Notes: generated by a model from the letters alone, not told the origin. A stretch of 64,000 bases of DNA from Bacteroidota bacterium (GCA_023417815.1 JAEZEI010000051.1:97910-161909), one strand, 5' to 3'. Counted from the first letter of the stretch, positions 1-9,957 are shown. Program-made: numbers and translations.

Positions 1-138
1 CAGGTCAGCTTCATCTATGCCGGCACCATTTCCTGTATTTATTGAAACATGGTGCCCGAGATGACCGTCTGTGAAAGAGGCATCATCGCATAATTCCTGT
101 ACAGGAACCGGGTCCAGGTATTCATAAATGTCATTCAT
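1..138 (-). CDS. N-terminal fragment, possible arginase/formimidoylglutamase-family protein
   Basis: The reading frame runs off the left edge of the window. Forty-six codons are visible from an ATG at 138, reading MNDIYEYLDPVPVQEL and later a LGHHVSINTG stretch. The 'YLDPV' opening and the later 'LG..V' step resemble the start of Bacteroidota arginase/formimidoylglutamase-like proteins, but the metal-binding motifs that would prove this lie outside the window, so the family call is a recollection-based guess. The gene is divergent from korA with about 110 bp between the starts. A TAnnTTTG-like promoter element on the minus strand lies just upstream of the start. Confidence 0.4.
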   Translation of the reverse strand, partial: MNDIYEYLDPVPVQELCDDASFTDGHLGHHVSINTGNGAGIDEADL

Positions 139-153
139 GAGGCAAGTTTGCCG

Positions 154-161
154 CAAACCTA
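154..161 (-). promoter_or_regulatory. -7 element (TAGGTTTG) for the leftward partial gene
   Basis: On the minus strand these bases read TAGGTTTG, a perfect match to the Bacteroidota -7 consensus TAnnTTTG. It ends 16 bp upstream of the leftward start at 138. I see no good TTTG at the -33 distance, so this is a half-supported promoter. Confidence 0.35.
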
Positions 162-200
162 ATATTATTACGTTAAACCTTACTATAAAAGGAAAAACGA

Positions 201-231
201 TATGGAATGGAATTTCAACTTAGTACCTTTG
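201..231 (+). promoter_or_regulatory. Candidate promoter of korA
   Basis: TACCTTTG at 224-231 matches the Bacteroidota -7 box TAnnTTTG. A weak -33 box TATG (consensus TTTG) sits at 201-204, giving a 19-bp spacer. The korA GTG start at 250 is 18 bp past the -7 box, so the 5' leader would be about 12 nt. Confidence 0.5.
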
Positions 232-249
232 CAACATAATTAAGAAATA

Positions 250-2094
250 GTGCAAAAGGAAGAGATATTACAGGATGTTGTAATAAAATTTGCGGGCGAC
301 AGTGGCGACGGAATGCAGCTTACGGGTAGCCAATTTACCAATAATACTGCCCTACTGGGAATTGACCTGGCAACATTCCCGGATTTCCCTGCGGAGATAA
401 GGGCCCCAATCGGGACCCTGCCTGGTGTTAGTGGTTTTCAGCTGCGGTTCAGCAGCGACAGGGTATTTACACCCGGCGACGAGTGCGATGTTCTGGTTGC
501 GATGAACGCAGCTGCATTAAAAGTGAACCTGAAGCAGCTAAAAAAGGGCGGAAAGATAATCGCAAACGTGGATGGCTTTGATGCAAAGAATCTAAGGTTG
601 GCTAACTATCCTGATGGTGTGAATCCGCTTGAGGATGATAGTCTTGCATCTTTCGAGGTCATAAAGATGGATGTGACAAAGATGACCAGGGAGGCATTGA
701 AGGATTTCCAGATGGGGACGAAGGAAAAGGATCGTGCAAAGAACATGTTTGTGCTGGGGTTCCTGTATTGGATGTATAACAGGGATATGGAGAACACCAT
801 AACTTTCCTGAAAGAAAAATTCGGTAAGAAGCCTGAGATCCTGGAAAGTAATATCAAGGTTCTCCAGGCTGGTTATAATTACGGGGATACTACCGAGACC
901 TTCACTACAAGGTTCAGGGTGAATCCATCGCAGATGATACCCGGAACATACAGAAGCATAATGGGAAACCAGGCGCTGTCTTATGGCCTGATAGCCGCTG
1001 CTCAAAAAAGTGGATTGCCATTATTCCTGGGGACATATCCTATCACTCCAGCTTCTGATATTCTTCACGAATTAAGCAGGCACAAGAATTTTAATGTACG
1101 CACCTTCCAGGCGGAAGATGAAATTGCAGCGATTACATCAGCTATAGGTGCAAGTTATGGCGGCGCACTTGGGGTAACCACAACAAGCGGACCCGGCATG
1201 GCTTTGAAAACAGAGGCGATGGGGCTTGCCATGATGCTTGAGATCCCATTAGTGATCTGTAATATCCAGCGGGGAGGACCTAGTACGGGATTACCAACAA
1301 AGACTGAGCAAAGTGATCTTCTCCAGGCTTATTACGGAAGGAATGGTGAAAGTCCAATGCCGGTAATTTCAGCTAGTACACCCAGTGATTGTTTTTTTGC
1401 TGCATTTGAAGCTGTAAGGATCGCGATACAGCATATGACTCCCGTAATTCTTTTAAGTGATGGCTATATAGCAAACGGTGCGGAACCATGGAAGTTTCCC
1501 GAATCGTCGGAGTTACCTGAGATAAAAGTTGATTTTAAAACACAACTGGGTCATGGTGAGGAAAAGTTCCAGCCATACCTTAGGAATGAAGATCTCGTAC
1601 GGAGTTGGGTGGTGCCGGGAACACCGGGTATGGAACACCGGATAGGCGGTCTGGAGAAACAGAATATTACCGGGAATATCAGTTATGATCCTGAGAACCA
1701 CCAGCTGATGGTGAAGATCAGGCAGGAAAAGGTGGACCGGATAGCACACCTGGTTCCCGAACAAAAGATCGATAGTGGTCCGGATTCCGGGAAAGTTTTA
1801 ATTCTTGGATGGGGCAGTACTTATGGTGCTATCCGGACAGCCTGCATTGATTTGCAGGAGCAGGGTATGGAAGTTTCGCATGCGCATCTACGTTACCTGA
1901 GGCCATTCCCTGCCAACCTTGGTAAGATACTTTCTTCGTTTGATAAAATTTTGGTACCTGAACTTAACAACGGGCAGCTTGTCAAAATAATCCGGGACCA
2001 GTTCCTGGTGGATGCTAAACCGTTGAATAAGATAATGGGTATTCCTTTCACCAAGGGTGAAATAATTGAAGCAGTTAAAAACCTGATGGATTAA
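250..2094 (+). CDS. korA: 2-oxoacid:acceptor oxidoreductase subunit alpha (2-oxoglutarate:ferredoxin oxidoreductase type)
   Basis: This 614-residue protein has the fused gamma-alpha architecture of KorA. An N-terminal gamma-like domain (about residues 8-190, beginning VVIKFAGDSGDGMQLTG) is followed by the pyrimidine-binding alpha domain (about 230-430, with GTYPITPASDILHEL, FQAEDEIAAI and TTTSGPGMALKTEA) and a C-terminal transketolase-C-like domain. The family uses ferredoxin to interconvert 2-oxoglutarate and succinyl-CoA, together with a thiamine-diphosphate beta subunit. The start is GTG, chosen because it directly precedes the conserved N-terminus and follows a good promoter. The usual neighbour korB is absent: the next gene is convergent and overlaps the stop by 4 bp. 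Other 2-oxoacids as substrate cannot be excluded. Confidence 0.93.
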   Translation: MQKEEILQDVVIKFAGDSGDGMQLTGSQFTNNTALLGIDLATFPDFPAEIRAPIGTLPGVSGFQLRFSSDRVFTPGDECDVLVAMNAAALKVNLKQLKKGGKIIANVDGFDAKNLRLANYPDGVNPLEDDSLASFEVIKMDVTKMTREALKDFQMGTKEKDRAKNMFVLGFLYWMYNRDMENTITFLKEKFGKKPEILESNIKVLQAGYNYGDTTETFTTRFRVNPSQMIPGTYRSIMGNQALSYGLIAAAQKSGLPLFLGTYPITPASDILHELSRHKNFNVRTFQAEDEIAAITSAIGASYGGALGVTTTSGPGMALKTEAMGLAMMLEIPLVICNIQRGGPSTGLPTKTEQSDLLQAYYGRNGESPMPVISASTPSDCFFAAFEAVRIAIQHMTPVILLSDGYIANGAEPWKFPESSELPEIKVDFKTQLGHGEEKFQPYLRNEDLVRSWVVPGTPGMEHRIGGLEKQNITGNISYDPENHQLMVKIRQEKVDRIAHLVPEQKIDSGPDSGKVLILGWGSTYGAIRTACIDLQEQGMEVSHAHLRYLRPFPANLGKILSSFDKILVPELNNGQLVKIIRDQFLVDAKPLNKIMGIPFTKGEIIEAVKNLMD

Positions 2095-3020
2095 CGTATC
2101 TTCTCTCTTCCAAGTACGAGGGATAATTTTACATTGAAGGAAAAATAAGAATCATTTTCCTTTGAGCTTCCTCTTTTGCTTCCGCCTTCGGGATTTGTTC
2201 TAGATTCTTTCTGCCTGTCATTTAACAGCAAGGCCTGGTTCAATTTTGTTCCCGAAAAATATTGGGCATACAATGCAGGGTCAATATATGTGGTAGACAC
2301 ATCGTCCAGGTAATCAGTATTTAATTTTCTGTATACGAATTCTCCCCTGAGATTCAGCATTGGAGACAATTCATATTTTACTCCAAGGCCGAAGGGAATG
2401 TTCATTTGTCTTAATTTATAAACCGGCCTGTCGGGATATTCTGCGAAACCCTGGCCTTCGGTGCTGAGTGGTTGAAGATCGACCCAGGTATTTCCAAGTT
2501 TTGCCTGTGGATTGAAGGCAAAGTAACCTACACCTGCGAGAAGGTAAGGACTGTACCTGGGAACTTCCCGGTCAGATTCCATATAATCAATGAAAATGAA
2601 AAGGGGATGTATTTCTGCAAGAAGAGAGATCTCGGTTATAGAACTGCGAAAATGTAAATTCCTGTTGAATCTTTCCTTGGCAATGTCGGTCACACCAGTC
2701 AGGATGCTATCGTAGGCGCTAACCTTACCAAATGTACCTTCCAGCCTTACCGCAATTGCATTCCTGTACATTGCACTTACGAATACACCGCCTGCGATAG
2801 AAGTGTTGCCAATATTGAAATCTTTCAGGAATTTTCCACCAACTCCTTTTTTGCCTCCAATATCTGTGAGACTGTTCATCGCATTTAATGATGCTCCTGC
2901 TTCAACTACAACCGGGTTATCATAATAGTCATCATTATAGAAATAATATTGGGCGTCAGCACTGCTAAATGAAAATAGAGCTGTGCACAGGAAAAGCAGA
3001 ACCGGAACCTTTTTCATCAC
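2091..3020 (-). CDS. DUF6089-type outer-membrane beta-barrel protein (PorG-like)
   Basis: A 309-residue secreted protein with a signal peptide at residues 1-23 (hydrophobic VLLFLCTALFSF then ADAQ). The body alternates short amphipathic strands and ends in SYFSFNVKLSLVLGR, an aromatic-ended last strand typical of outer-membrane barrels. The segments SPYLLAGVGYFAFNP and NIPFGLGVKYELSP resemble the DUF6089 family that includes PorG, an outer-membrane component of the type IX secretion machinery. Whether this copy is PorG itself is inference. A charged, Ser/Gly-rich insertion (about residues 270-290) precedes the last strand. It is monocistronic in appearance and converges on korA with a 4-bp overlap of stop codons. 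Confidence 0.6.
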   Translation of the reverse strand: MMKKVPVLLFLCTALFSFSSADAQYYFYNDDYYDNPVVVEAGASLNAMNSLTDIGGKKGVGGKFLKDFNIGNTSIAGGVFVSAMYRNAIAVRLEGTFGKVSAYDSILTGVTDIAKERFNRNLHFRSSITEISLLAEIHPLFIFIDYMESDREVPRYSPYLLAGVGYFAFNPQAKLGNTWVDLQPLSTEGQGFAEYPDRPVYKLRQMNIPFGLGVKYELSPMLNLRGEFVYRKLNTDYLDDVSTTYIDPALYAQYFSGTKLNQALLLNDRQKESRTNPEGGSKRGSSKENDSYFSFNVKLSLVLGREKIR

Positions 3021-3092
3021 AAACCTGTTTAGTATTGGCGTGGGAATTTTTGGAATGAATTACAAATTAAGCAATTTTTTATTGCATATATA

Positions 3093-3740
3093 CTATCCAC
3101 TAGCTATGTTTTTTGTATAGAATCTGCATGCTGGCCTAAGCCCGCATTTTTCACAGAGGGGGGTTCTTGCCTTGCAAATATATCTTCCATGAAGGATAAG
3201 CCAGTGATGGGCCTGGTGAATATATTGGGGAGGAAATCCTTTCGTGAGCTGTTTTTCAGCTGAAAGGGGTGTTTTTGCGCCTGTGGTCAATCCTATCCGG
3301 GCGCTTACCCTGAAGACATGAGTATCCACCGCCATATTTGGCTGTCCATCCAGCACTGAAGTGATCACATTTGCCGTTTTTCTACCAACCCCAGGTAACT
3401 GCACAAGTTCCTGTACGGTCATAGGCACATGACCATTATACCGGCTTACCAGAAGTTTGGCCATTCCTGAAAGATGCTTGGCTTTATTGTTTGGGTAAGA
3501 AACTGACCTGATGTAGGAATAGATCAGTGCTACATCGGCCTTACTAAGGGATTGGGGATCAGGAAACCTTTCAAAAAGAGCGGGGGTAACCTGATTTATT
3601 CTTTTATCGGTGCATTGGGCGGAGAGTATCACGGCCACAAGTAACTGATAAGGATTGTCGTATATCAGTTCTGTATCGGCATTAGGGTTATGCTTGAGAA
3701 AATACTCCGTAACGAAATCATACCGCTGCTTCCTGGTCAT
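3093..3740 (-). CDS. nth: Endonuclease III (DNA glycosylase/AP lyase)
   Basis: A 215-residue protein of normal length for endonuclease III, which removes oxidised pyrimidines and cuts the resulting abasic site. The helix-hairpin-helix LPGVGRKTANVI carries the catalytic Lys121 and is followed by Asp139 in VDTHVFRV. The C-terminus has the four-cysteine [4Fe-4S] loop with C-x6-C-x2-C-x5-C spacing. All key residues are present. The ATG at 3740 directly abuts the T-run of the upstream terminator hairpin, leaving no room for a separate ribosome-binding site. The gene is probably expressed by read-through or from a promoter inside the upstream gene. Confidence 0.95.
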   Translation of the reverse strand: MTRKQRYDFVTEYFLKHNPNADTELIYDNPYQLLVAVILSAQCTDKRINQVTPALFERFPDPQSLSKADVALIYSYIRSVSYPNNKAKHLSGMAKLLVSRYNGHVPMTVQELVQLPGVGRKTANVITSVLDGQPNMAVDTHVFRVSARIGLTTGAKTPLSAEKQLTKGFPPQYIHQAHHWLILHGRYICKARTPLCEKCGLRPACRFYTKNIASG

Positions 3741-3764
3741 AAAAAAACCCGCCTTTTGGGCGGG
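3741..3764 (-). terminator. Rho-independent terminator after the small acidic-protein gene
   Basis: On the minus strand a GC-rich stem (GGCGGG/CCCGCC arms at 3759-3764 and 3748-3753, 4-5 nt loop) is followed by seven U residues at 3747-3741. It lies between the stop of the 81-residue gene (3785) and the nth start codon, and its U-run touches the nth ATG. Confidence 0.8.
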
Positions 3765-3784
3765 TAAATTACATAAATGACAGT

Positions 3785-4030
3785 TCAGACGTGGTGAGTA
3801 ATTTCTTCCAGTGCTTTTTCTGCGTAATTCATAATATTATTTATGGTCTCCTGCCTAGGTGAGAAACTGATCGTATCAAGTTGCTGGGCGTCGGCCACCA
3901 GCCTGTCGAAGGTTTCCCTTAAATTATAGTCTGAAGCCAGGGCCGCGGTAATGGCCTGGGTCTGGTCATGGGAAGTTTCACCATACATATATAGTAAAAG
4001 ATCCTCTGTTGTAATGCCTTTAAAATTCAA
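3785..4030 (-). CDS. Conserved small acidic protein, anti-sigma-factor N-domain-like
   Basis: An 81-residue protein without a membrane segment. It opens with TTEDLLLYMYGETSHDQTQAI and continues ALASDYNLRETFDRL, a layout reminiscent of the short helical N-terminal domain of Bacteroidota anti-sigma factors (LLxYLYxEls...I...l..d..lreef). The zinc ligands of the ZAS domain are not present and there is no transmembrane tail, so an anti-sigma role is speculative. The gene lies 99 bp downstream of the ftsB-like gene, in the same direction, and is followed directly by a strong terminator, so it probably ends the eno-ftsB transcript. Confidence 0.6.
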   Translation of the reverse strand: MNFKGITTEDLLLYMYGETSHDQTQAITAALASDYNLRETFDRLVADAQQLDTISFSPRQETINNIMNYAEKALEEITHHV

Positions 4031-4129
4031 GATTTGCGTGATTTAAAATATTAATAATTATCCTTTATCCGCATATTAAACGGAACCGTAAGAACAATAT
4101 TGTATGAAATTGAGTATTTTTTTGATAAA

Positions 4130-4426
4130 TCATAGTGAATTTACTATGAAGAGGTCCTCATTGTCCTTTTTCATGTAGTACTTCTCCCGGGCATATTTTT
4201 CAATAGTCTGAGCATTGGTTTTCAACATTTTAAGTTCCTTATTGCTCTCGTTGATCAAATCCGTAAGATGACTTTCACTTTTTTTGAGATTTTCCAGCTT
4301 ATTCCGGCGATCTGTCAGTGTACCCCAGTCCTTTGGATCAAAAAAAGTCATCCACACCACAAAGAACAATAGGGCCAGGACATATTTATTCCTTAAAACC
4401 TGGAAAAACGTGGATACCTTTTTCAT
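4130..4426 (-). CDS. Septum formation initiator family protein (FtsB/DivIC-like)
   Basis: This 98-residue single-pass protein has a short cytoplasmic start, one membrane helix at about residues 14-28 (YVLALLFFVVWMTFF) and a periplasmic coiled coil at about 38-78. It then has the family-typical EKYAREKYYMKKDNEDLFIV segment (positions about 77-95). FtsB/DivIC proteins form a complex with FtsL and FtsQ/DivIB in the divisome. The gene starts 30 bp after eno in the same direction, an association often seen in Bacteroidota. Length and topology are normal. Confidence 0.85.
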   Translation of the reverse strand: MKKVSTFFQVLRNKYVLALLFFVVWMTFFDPKDWGTLTDRRNKLENLKKSESHLTDLINESNKELKMLKTNAQTIEKYAREKYYMKKDNEDLFIVNSL

Positions 4427-4456
4427 AGCCTATCGATGATTTCTAAATATAAGCAA

Positions 4457-5755
<1,299 letters not shown>

Positions 5756-5782
5756 TTAATTTGAATGATGAATTTGGCTGTG

Positions 5783-5814
5783 CAAAGAAACAATGTTTGC
5801 AAAAACACACCAAA
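5783..5814 (-). promoter_or_regulatory. Candidate promoter of eno
   Basis: On the minus strand TTTG (5814-5811) is separated by 20 bp from TTTCTTTG (5790-5783). This fits the Bacteroidota pattern TTTG-N20-TAnnTTTG with one mismatch in the -7 box. The eno start follows about 37 bp downstream. Confidence 0.5.
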
Positions 5815-5840
5815 TAAGGCAGGGATTGAATGAATAGTGG

Positions 5841-6755
5841 CTAATTACCGTTTCCGGTGGTAAGCGATTTAAAAACAGATTCGAGATCATGTTTTTCAGT
5901 TTGCAGGGAAATTATGTTGTAATTCCTGCTTATGCTGAACTGGAGGATCTCTTTCTTTACCAGCTCAGGATCGTTGCATTGAATGCGGAAGGTGCCTGGT
6001 TTTATTAGTTCAACTGTTTGTGCACTATGAAGAATAAGGTCTTTCTTTTCAACCGGCTCATTAAATTCCACAACAACGTACCGGGTGGGATCTTTCTGCG
6101 TTCGCAGGTTTTCGATCTTGTCGTCTGCAACCAGGTTCCCGCGGTTAATGATGATCAACCGGCTGCAGAGTGCCTCAACCTCCTGCATTATATGAGAGGA
6201 GAAAATGATCGTTTTATTTGCTGCCAATGCCCTGATCACATTCCTGATCTCAATGATCTGGTTCGGGTCAAGACCCGAAGTAGGTTCATCGAGGATCAGC
6301 ACTTCGGGATCATGAACAAGCGCTGCAGCCAGTCCAACCCGTTGTTTATAACCTTTGCTAAGCTGGCCGATCTTTTTTCGTGATTCGGGTAACAGGCCTG
6401 TCATCTCGATAACCCTTTCAACAGCTGCCTTCTTTCTTTGAACCTGGTGAACAGATGCAATGAATGAAAGGTATTCACGCACATACATATCATAATACAA
6501 AGGATTTGCTTCAGGCAAATAGCCAATCCTCTTTTTTGTTTGAAGTATGTTTGTTCCAATATCAATACCGCAAACTTTTACGGTGCCGGTGGTGGGCTTT
6601 AGATAACCCGTGATGATCTTCATGGTGGTGGATTTGCCTGCACCATTTGGCCCCAGGAAACCAACAATCTCACCTTTTCCCACAGAGAAAGAAATATTGT
6701 TCACAGCCACCTGGCTGCCATACATCCTCGTAAGATTATTTACTTCAATAGACAT
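5841..6755 (-). CDS. gldA: Gliding-motility-type ABC transporter ATP-binding protein
   Basis: A 304-residue ABC ATPase. The Walker A sequence GFLGPNGAGKST has Lys41, the signature is LSKGYKQRVG, and Walker B is VLILDEPTSGLDP. The C-terminal domain of about 80 residues is typical of the GldA / ABC-2 type family. GldA works with the membrane proteins GldF and GldG, which are not in this window. The assignment to GldA rather than another ABC-2 ATPase rests on overall resemblance and is moderately sure. The start codon overlaps the ricT stop by one base (TGATG), indicating translational coupling with ricT. Confidence 0.8.
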   Translation of the reverse strand: MSIEVNNLTRMYGSQVAVNNISFSVGKGEIVGFLGPNGAGKSTTMKIITGYLKPTTGTVKVCGIDIGTNILQTKKRIGYLPEANPLYYDMYVREYLSFIASVHQVQRKKAAVERVIEMTGLLPESRKKIGQLSKGYKQRVGLAAALVHDPEVLILDEPTSGLDPNQIIEIRNVIRALAANKTIIFSSHIMQEVEALCSRLIIINRGNLVADDKIENLRTQKDPTRYVVVEFNEPVEKKDLILHSAQTVELIKPGTFRIQCNDPELVKKEILQFSISRNYNIISLQTEKHDLESVFKSLTTGNGN

Positions 6756-8065
6756 CAGGGTTTGTTACTGTCGTTACCTTTTGGTTTTGGACGATTCCGG
6801 GATTGAGGATTTCCCTGCCTGTGCTGTCTTTCGGGGTTTTGCGGCCTCGCGCCTTGCTGCGGTCTCGGCTTGCTGCCTTCTCTTGCCTGGGACCTAGGCT
6901 GGTTCCGCTGATCTCCCTTCATTGGTTTTTGATCCCTGCCTTTTTGCTGGCGTTCTTTTTCCCTCCGTTTCCTGGTAGTTTTTTCAAGGCTTCGGAGGCT
7001 GATCTGGCCAACAAGGTCTGCATATTCAGGTTCTACCTCTTTTGGTTTGCCTGAATCAATTTCAACGGTTTCAAGTTCTTCAGGCCGTATCCCGTCCTTA
7101 TTCTGGGATTTGATCCGCTTAACAGTTTCTATGCTGAGAGGATAATGCTTATTACTATCGGCCATAGTATACCACATCACATTCCTGAAAATATCTTTCT
7201 TGATAAGGAATGCCCGTCCTTTGGCAACTTCCAGCATATCCGCATCATTCGGGAAGAATTGCAGGGCATCAAGATAAGTATCCAGCTCATAATTCAGGCA
7301 ACATTTCAATCTTCCGCATTGGCCACTCAGCTTCGACTGGTTAATGCTTAAATTCTGATAGCGTGCTGCATTGGTGTTTACACTCTTAAAATCGGTGAGC
7401 CAGGTGGCGCAACAAAGTTCTCTTCCGCAACTTCCAATTCCACCAACCTTTCCGGCCTCCTGTCTTGCGCCGATCTGGCGCATTTCAACTTTTACCTTGA
7501 ATTCCGAAGCGTATAATTTGATCAACTCCCTGAAGTCGACACGATCATCTGCTATATAAAAGAAGGTAGCCTTTCTACCATCAGCCTGGATCTCAACCTC
7601 GGCCATTTTCATTTCCAGCCTTAATTGGCGTGCTATAGCGCGACTACGAATAAGAACCTGCGGTTCACGGGCCTTATTCTCCTTCATCCTGGCAAGGTCC
7701 ATATCGGTCGGCCTTCGCAAAACCTTTTTCAGGTCTGGGCTCTTTTCGTCTATATTATTTTTCTTAAGCTGAAGTCGAACCAGTTCACCTGTGAGGTTCA
7801 CTTGTCCGATATCAAACCCGTTCACGCCTTCTACGGCTACAAGTTCTCCCTTTCCAAAATACTGAAGTGTTGTATTCCTGAAATAATCTTTACGGCTGCC
7901 ATTGTTAAAGGAGACTTCAATTACGCGGCACCCGCTTTCAGGATCGCTGAAAGGCAGATCTGCCAGCCAGTCGTATACATTCATTCTGTTACAGCTTCCG
8001 CTTGCACACCCACCGGTACTTTTACAACCTCCTGGTGTGCCACTTCCGCAGCTACCACAACCCAT
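6755..8065 (-). CDS. ricT: PSP1-domain protein RicT (iron-sulfur complex subunit)
   Basis: A 436-residue protein. I start it at the ATG at 8065, which gives MGCGSCGSG; an upstream in-frame ATG at 8149 would add 28 residues not seen in the family. The cysteine-rich N-terminus (seven Cys within residues 1-26) precedes the PSP1 domain (about residues 60-290), which has AREPQVLIRSRAIARQL, the GIGSCGRELCC motif and GQCGRLKCCLNYE. In Bacillus, RicT (YaaT) with RicA and RicF forms an Fe-S-bearing complex that affects RNA maturation. The last ~70 residues are an Arg/Gln/Pro/Asn-rich disordered tail. holB lies upstream, as in Firmicutes. Confidence 0.85.
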   Translation of the reverse strand: MGCGSCGSGTPGGCKSTGGCASGSCNRMNVYDWLADLPFSDPESGCRVIEVSFNNGSRKDYFRNTTLQYFGKGELVAVEGVNGFDIGQVNLTGELVRLQLKKNNIDEKSPDLKKVLRRPTDMDLARMKENKAREPQVLIRSRAIARQLRLEMKMAEVEIQADGRKATFFYIADDRVDFRELIKLYASEFKVKVEMRQIGARQEAGKVGGIGSCGRELCCATWLTDFKSVNTNAARYQNLSINQSKLSGQCGRLKCCLNYELDTYLDALQFFPNDADMLEVAKGRAFLIKKDIFRNVMWYTMADSNKHYPLSIETVKRIKSQNKDGIRPEELETVEIDSGKPKEVEPEYADLVGQISLRSLEKTTRKRREKERQQKGRDQKPMKGDQRNQPRSQAREGSKPRPQQGARPQNPERQHRQGNPQSRNRPKPKGNDSNKP

Positions 8066-8195
8066 ATATCGGTTTATAACATTATTAATAAGATGAGAAA
8101 CCGGGAAATACTCCCGAAAAAGAAGGGCACAGGCGTTTGCCAGGCACAATCAGAACAGTTCAGAACGAGATCTTTTACCTGCTGTATCCGATTTC

Positions 8196-9389
8196 TCAGT
8201 TCACCAAAATTACTGATTTGTTGGTAATAATGTGGTAAAGCCTTATGGTCAGTGCATGGAAGAGAATCTTTGCATTCGCATTTCTTTCAATATAATAGAT
8301 CGATTTATCCAGTTCCTCAATGATCGCGTGCTGCTGTTCAACGGTACATAACTTATTAAGTCTTTCAGCCATATCCGGTCGTACCGGTTGTTGTGATCCT
8401 GCATCTGGTGCAGGAAGTGTGCGAAGGTGAATTGCCTGGGATAACAACTGGTTAAAATAAAGCAGGAATTGTTTCTGCTGCTCACGCCCGAATTTAGCCA
8501 TGGCTTCCACCCATTTAAATTGATCGGCAGGGCCCGTGCGCACTATGGCTTTCATCCAGTCCTTGAGAATTCCGTCCCAGTTATTTTCACCTTCATCCAA
8601 GGCCAGCAAGGCATTTCTATAATTCCCTGCTGCCATCATTGCTGCGTCGTTTGCCGTTTTATCCTCTACGTTTTCCCTGTTAACCAGGGCTGTGGAAATT
8701 TCCGTTGTTGTTAGCCTTGGAAGGGCAACGAGTTGTACCCTGGACATAATTGTGGGGAGGATATTGGATTGGTTTTCGGCTACAAAAATGAATAAAGTAT
8801 CAGATGGTGGTTCTTCTATCAGCTTAAGCAATTTGTTCCCTTCATTACCGAGGGCCTCAGGCATCCACATGATAAGGATCTTGTAACCTGCCTCAAAACT
8901 TTTAAGGCTCATCTTATGCATTATCTCTTCACATTCGCGGGATGTTATATTTCCCTGTTTGTTCTCTGCCTTTATGAATTGAAGCCAATCGTAAAGATTT
9001 CCATAGGGATTCATGGAATTGAATTCACGCCATTGCGTGATATAGTCTGCGCTAACGGGGGGACGGTCTGACTTATCGGGCCTCACTACAGGGTAGGAAT
9101 AGTGAATGTCGGGGTGGATCATTGAAGAAGCCTTCCGGCATGAACTGCATTCTCCACAGGAGTCCTCAGGTGGAGAGGAGGGATCATCACCAAATAAAGA
9201 TGGCCCGGGATTGCCGGAGTTCTTCACTTTTTCGCAGAAAAGAAATTGAGAAAAGGCTCTTGCCAGTGCCAGCCCGCCACAGCCTTCAGGCCCCAGGAAC
9301 ATAAGCGCATGGCTCACCCTGTTTTGCTGAACCATTTGAAGGAGGTGAGACTTGGTTTGGGCAAGCCCGATTACGTTGCGAAACTGCAT
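8196..9389 (-). CDS. holB: DNA polymerase III delta' subunit
   Basis: The 397-residue protein is a clamp-loader AAA+ family member. It starts with FRNVIGLAQTKSHLLQMV and has the delta'-type zinc module (Cys52, Cys78, Cys81, Cys84). Its P-loop is degenerate: GPEGCGGLALA lacks the catalytic Lys-Ser/Thr, which is normal for delta' and distinguishes it from DnaX. Later motifs include KILIMWMPEALGNEGNKLLKLIEEPP and the sensor-1-like SRVQ. It starts 2 bp after the gpx-like gene ends and is followed by ricT after 130 bp. It loads the beta clamp as part of the polymerase III holoenzyme. Confidence 0.92.
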   Translation of the reverse strand: MQFRNVIGLAQTKSHLLQMVQQNRVSHALMFLGPEGCGGLALARAFSQFLFCEKVKNSGNPGPSLFGDDPSSPPEDSCGECSSCRKASSMIHPDIHYSYPVVRPDKSDRPPVSADYITQWREFNSMNPYGNLYDWLQFIKAENKQGNITSRECEEIMHKMSLKSFEAGYKILIMWMPEALGNEGNKLLKLIEEPPSDTLFIFVAENQSNILPTIMSRVQLVALPRLTTTEISTALVNRENVEDKTANDAAMMAAGNYRNALLALDEGENNWDGILKDWMKAIVRTGPADQFKWVEAMAKFGREQQKQFLLYFNQLLSQAIHLRTLPAPDAGSQQPVRPDMAERLNKLCTVEQQHAIIEELDKSIYYIERNANAKILFHALTIRLYHIITNKSVILVN

Positions 9390-9391
9390 TC

Positions 9392-9949
9392 TCAGAGTTT
9401 TTCCAGGATTTCTTCGTCTAGCGGAGATATTTTGCTTTCATAGATCCCTTTCAATTTTCCATTTTCATCTACCAGGAACTTTGTGAAATTCCATTTAATT
9501 TCTCCATCCATCTCTCCATTCAGATCCTTGCGGGTCAGCCAGGTGAAAAGCGGATCCTGGCTGGAACCTGTTACTGAAACCTTTGCAGCCAGGGGGAAGG
9601 TGACACCATAATTCTTTTCACAGAATGCAAGGATCTCGTTGTTGTTCCCAGGTTCCTGCCCTCCAAAATCATTTGCAGGAAATCCTACAACCACCAGGTC
9701 ATTTTTTTTAAGGCGGTATAATTCTTCCAGTTGTTTGTATTGAGGTGTAAATCCACATTCTGACGCCGTATTTACGATCAGGATCTTCTTTCCCCTGAAT
9801 TCTGAAAAGTTGATTGTGCCCCCGGTAATGGATGGTACTTTAAAGTCATAGATGCTTTTCATATCTGTATTTTGAATTTCCGAACCTGCCGACGAATTCT
9901 TCTGAAGGTTGCAGGAAATAACGCTTAGTAATATTAATACGCGAATCAT
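9392..9949 (-). CDS. Glutathione-peroxidase-family lipoprotein
   Basis: A 185-residue thiol peroxidase of the GPx family. Peroxidatic Cys65 sits in NTASECGFTPQY (usual consensus N-V-A-S-K/x-C-G). GFPANDFGGQEPG supplies the conserved Gln and the late WNFTKFLVDENG supplies Trp/Asn, completing the catalytic tetrad. Bacterial members usually use thioredoxin rather than glutathione. Unusually the protein starts with a lipoprotein-like signal (LILLSVISC, Cys13), suggesting membrane anchoring on the periplasmic side. It is packed between the beta-helix lipoprotein gene (8-bp gap) and holB (2-bp gap). Confidence 0.88.
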   Translation of the reverse strand: MIRVLILLSVISCNLQKNSSAGSEIQNTDMKSIYDFKVPSITGGTINFSEFRGKKILIVNTASECGFTPQYKQLEELYRLKKNDLVVVGFPANDFGGQEPGNNNEILAFCEKNYGVTFPLAAKVSVTGSSQDPLFTWLTRKDLNGEMDGEIKWNFTKFLVDENGKLKGIYESKISPLDEEILEKL

Positions 9950-9957
9950 GCTGCAAT

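Noticed and set aside
592..1005. Leftward 137-codon frame inside korA
   Set aside because: Antisense to a fully conserved korA; His/Pro/Leu-rich composition typical of antisense shadows and no start context.
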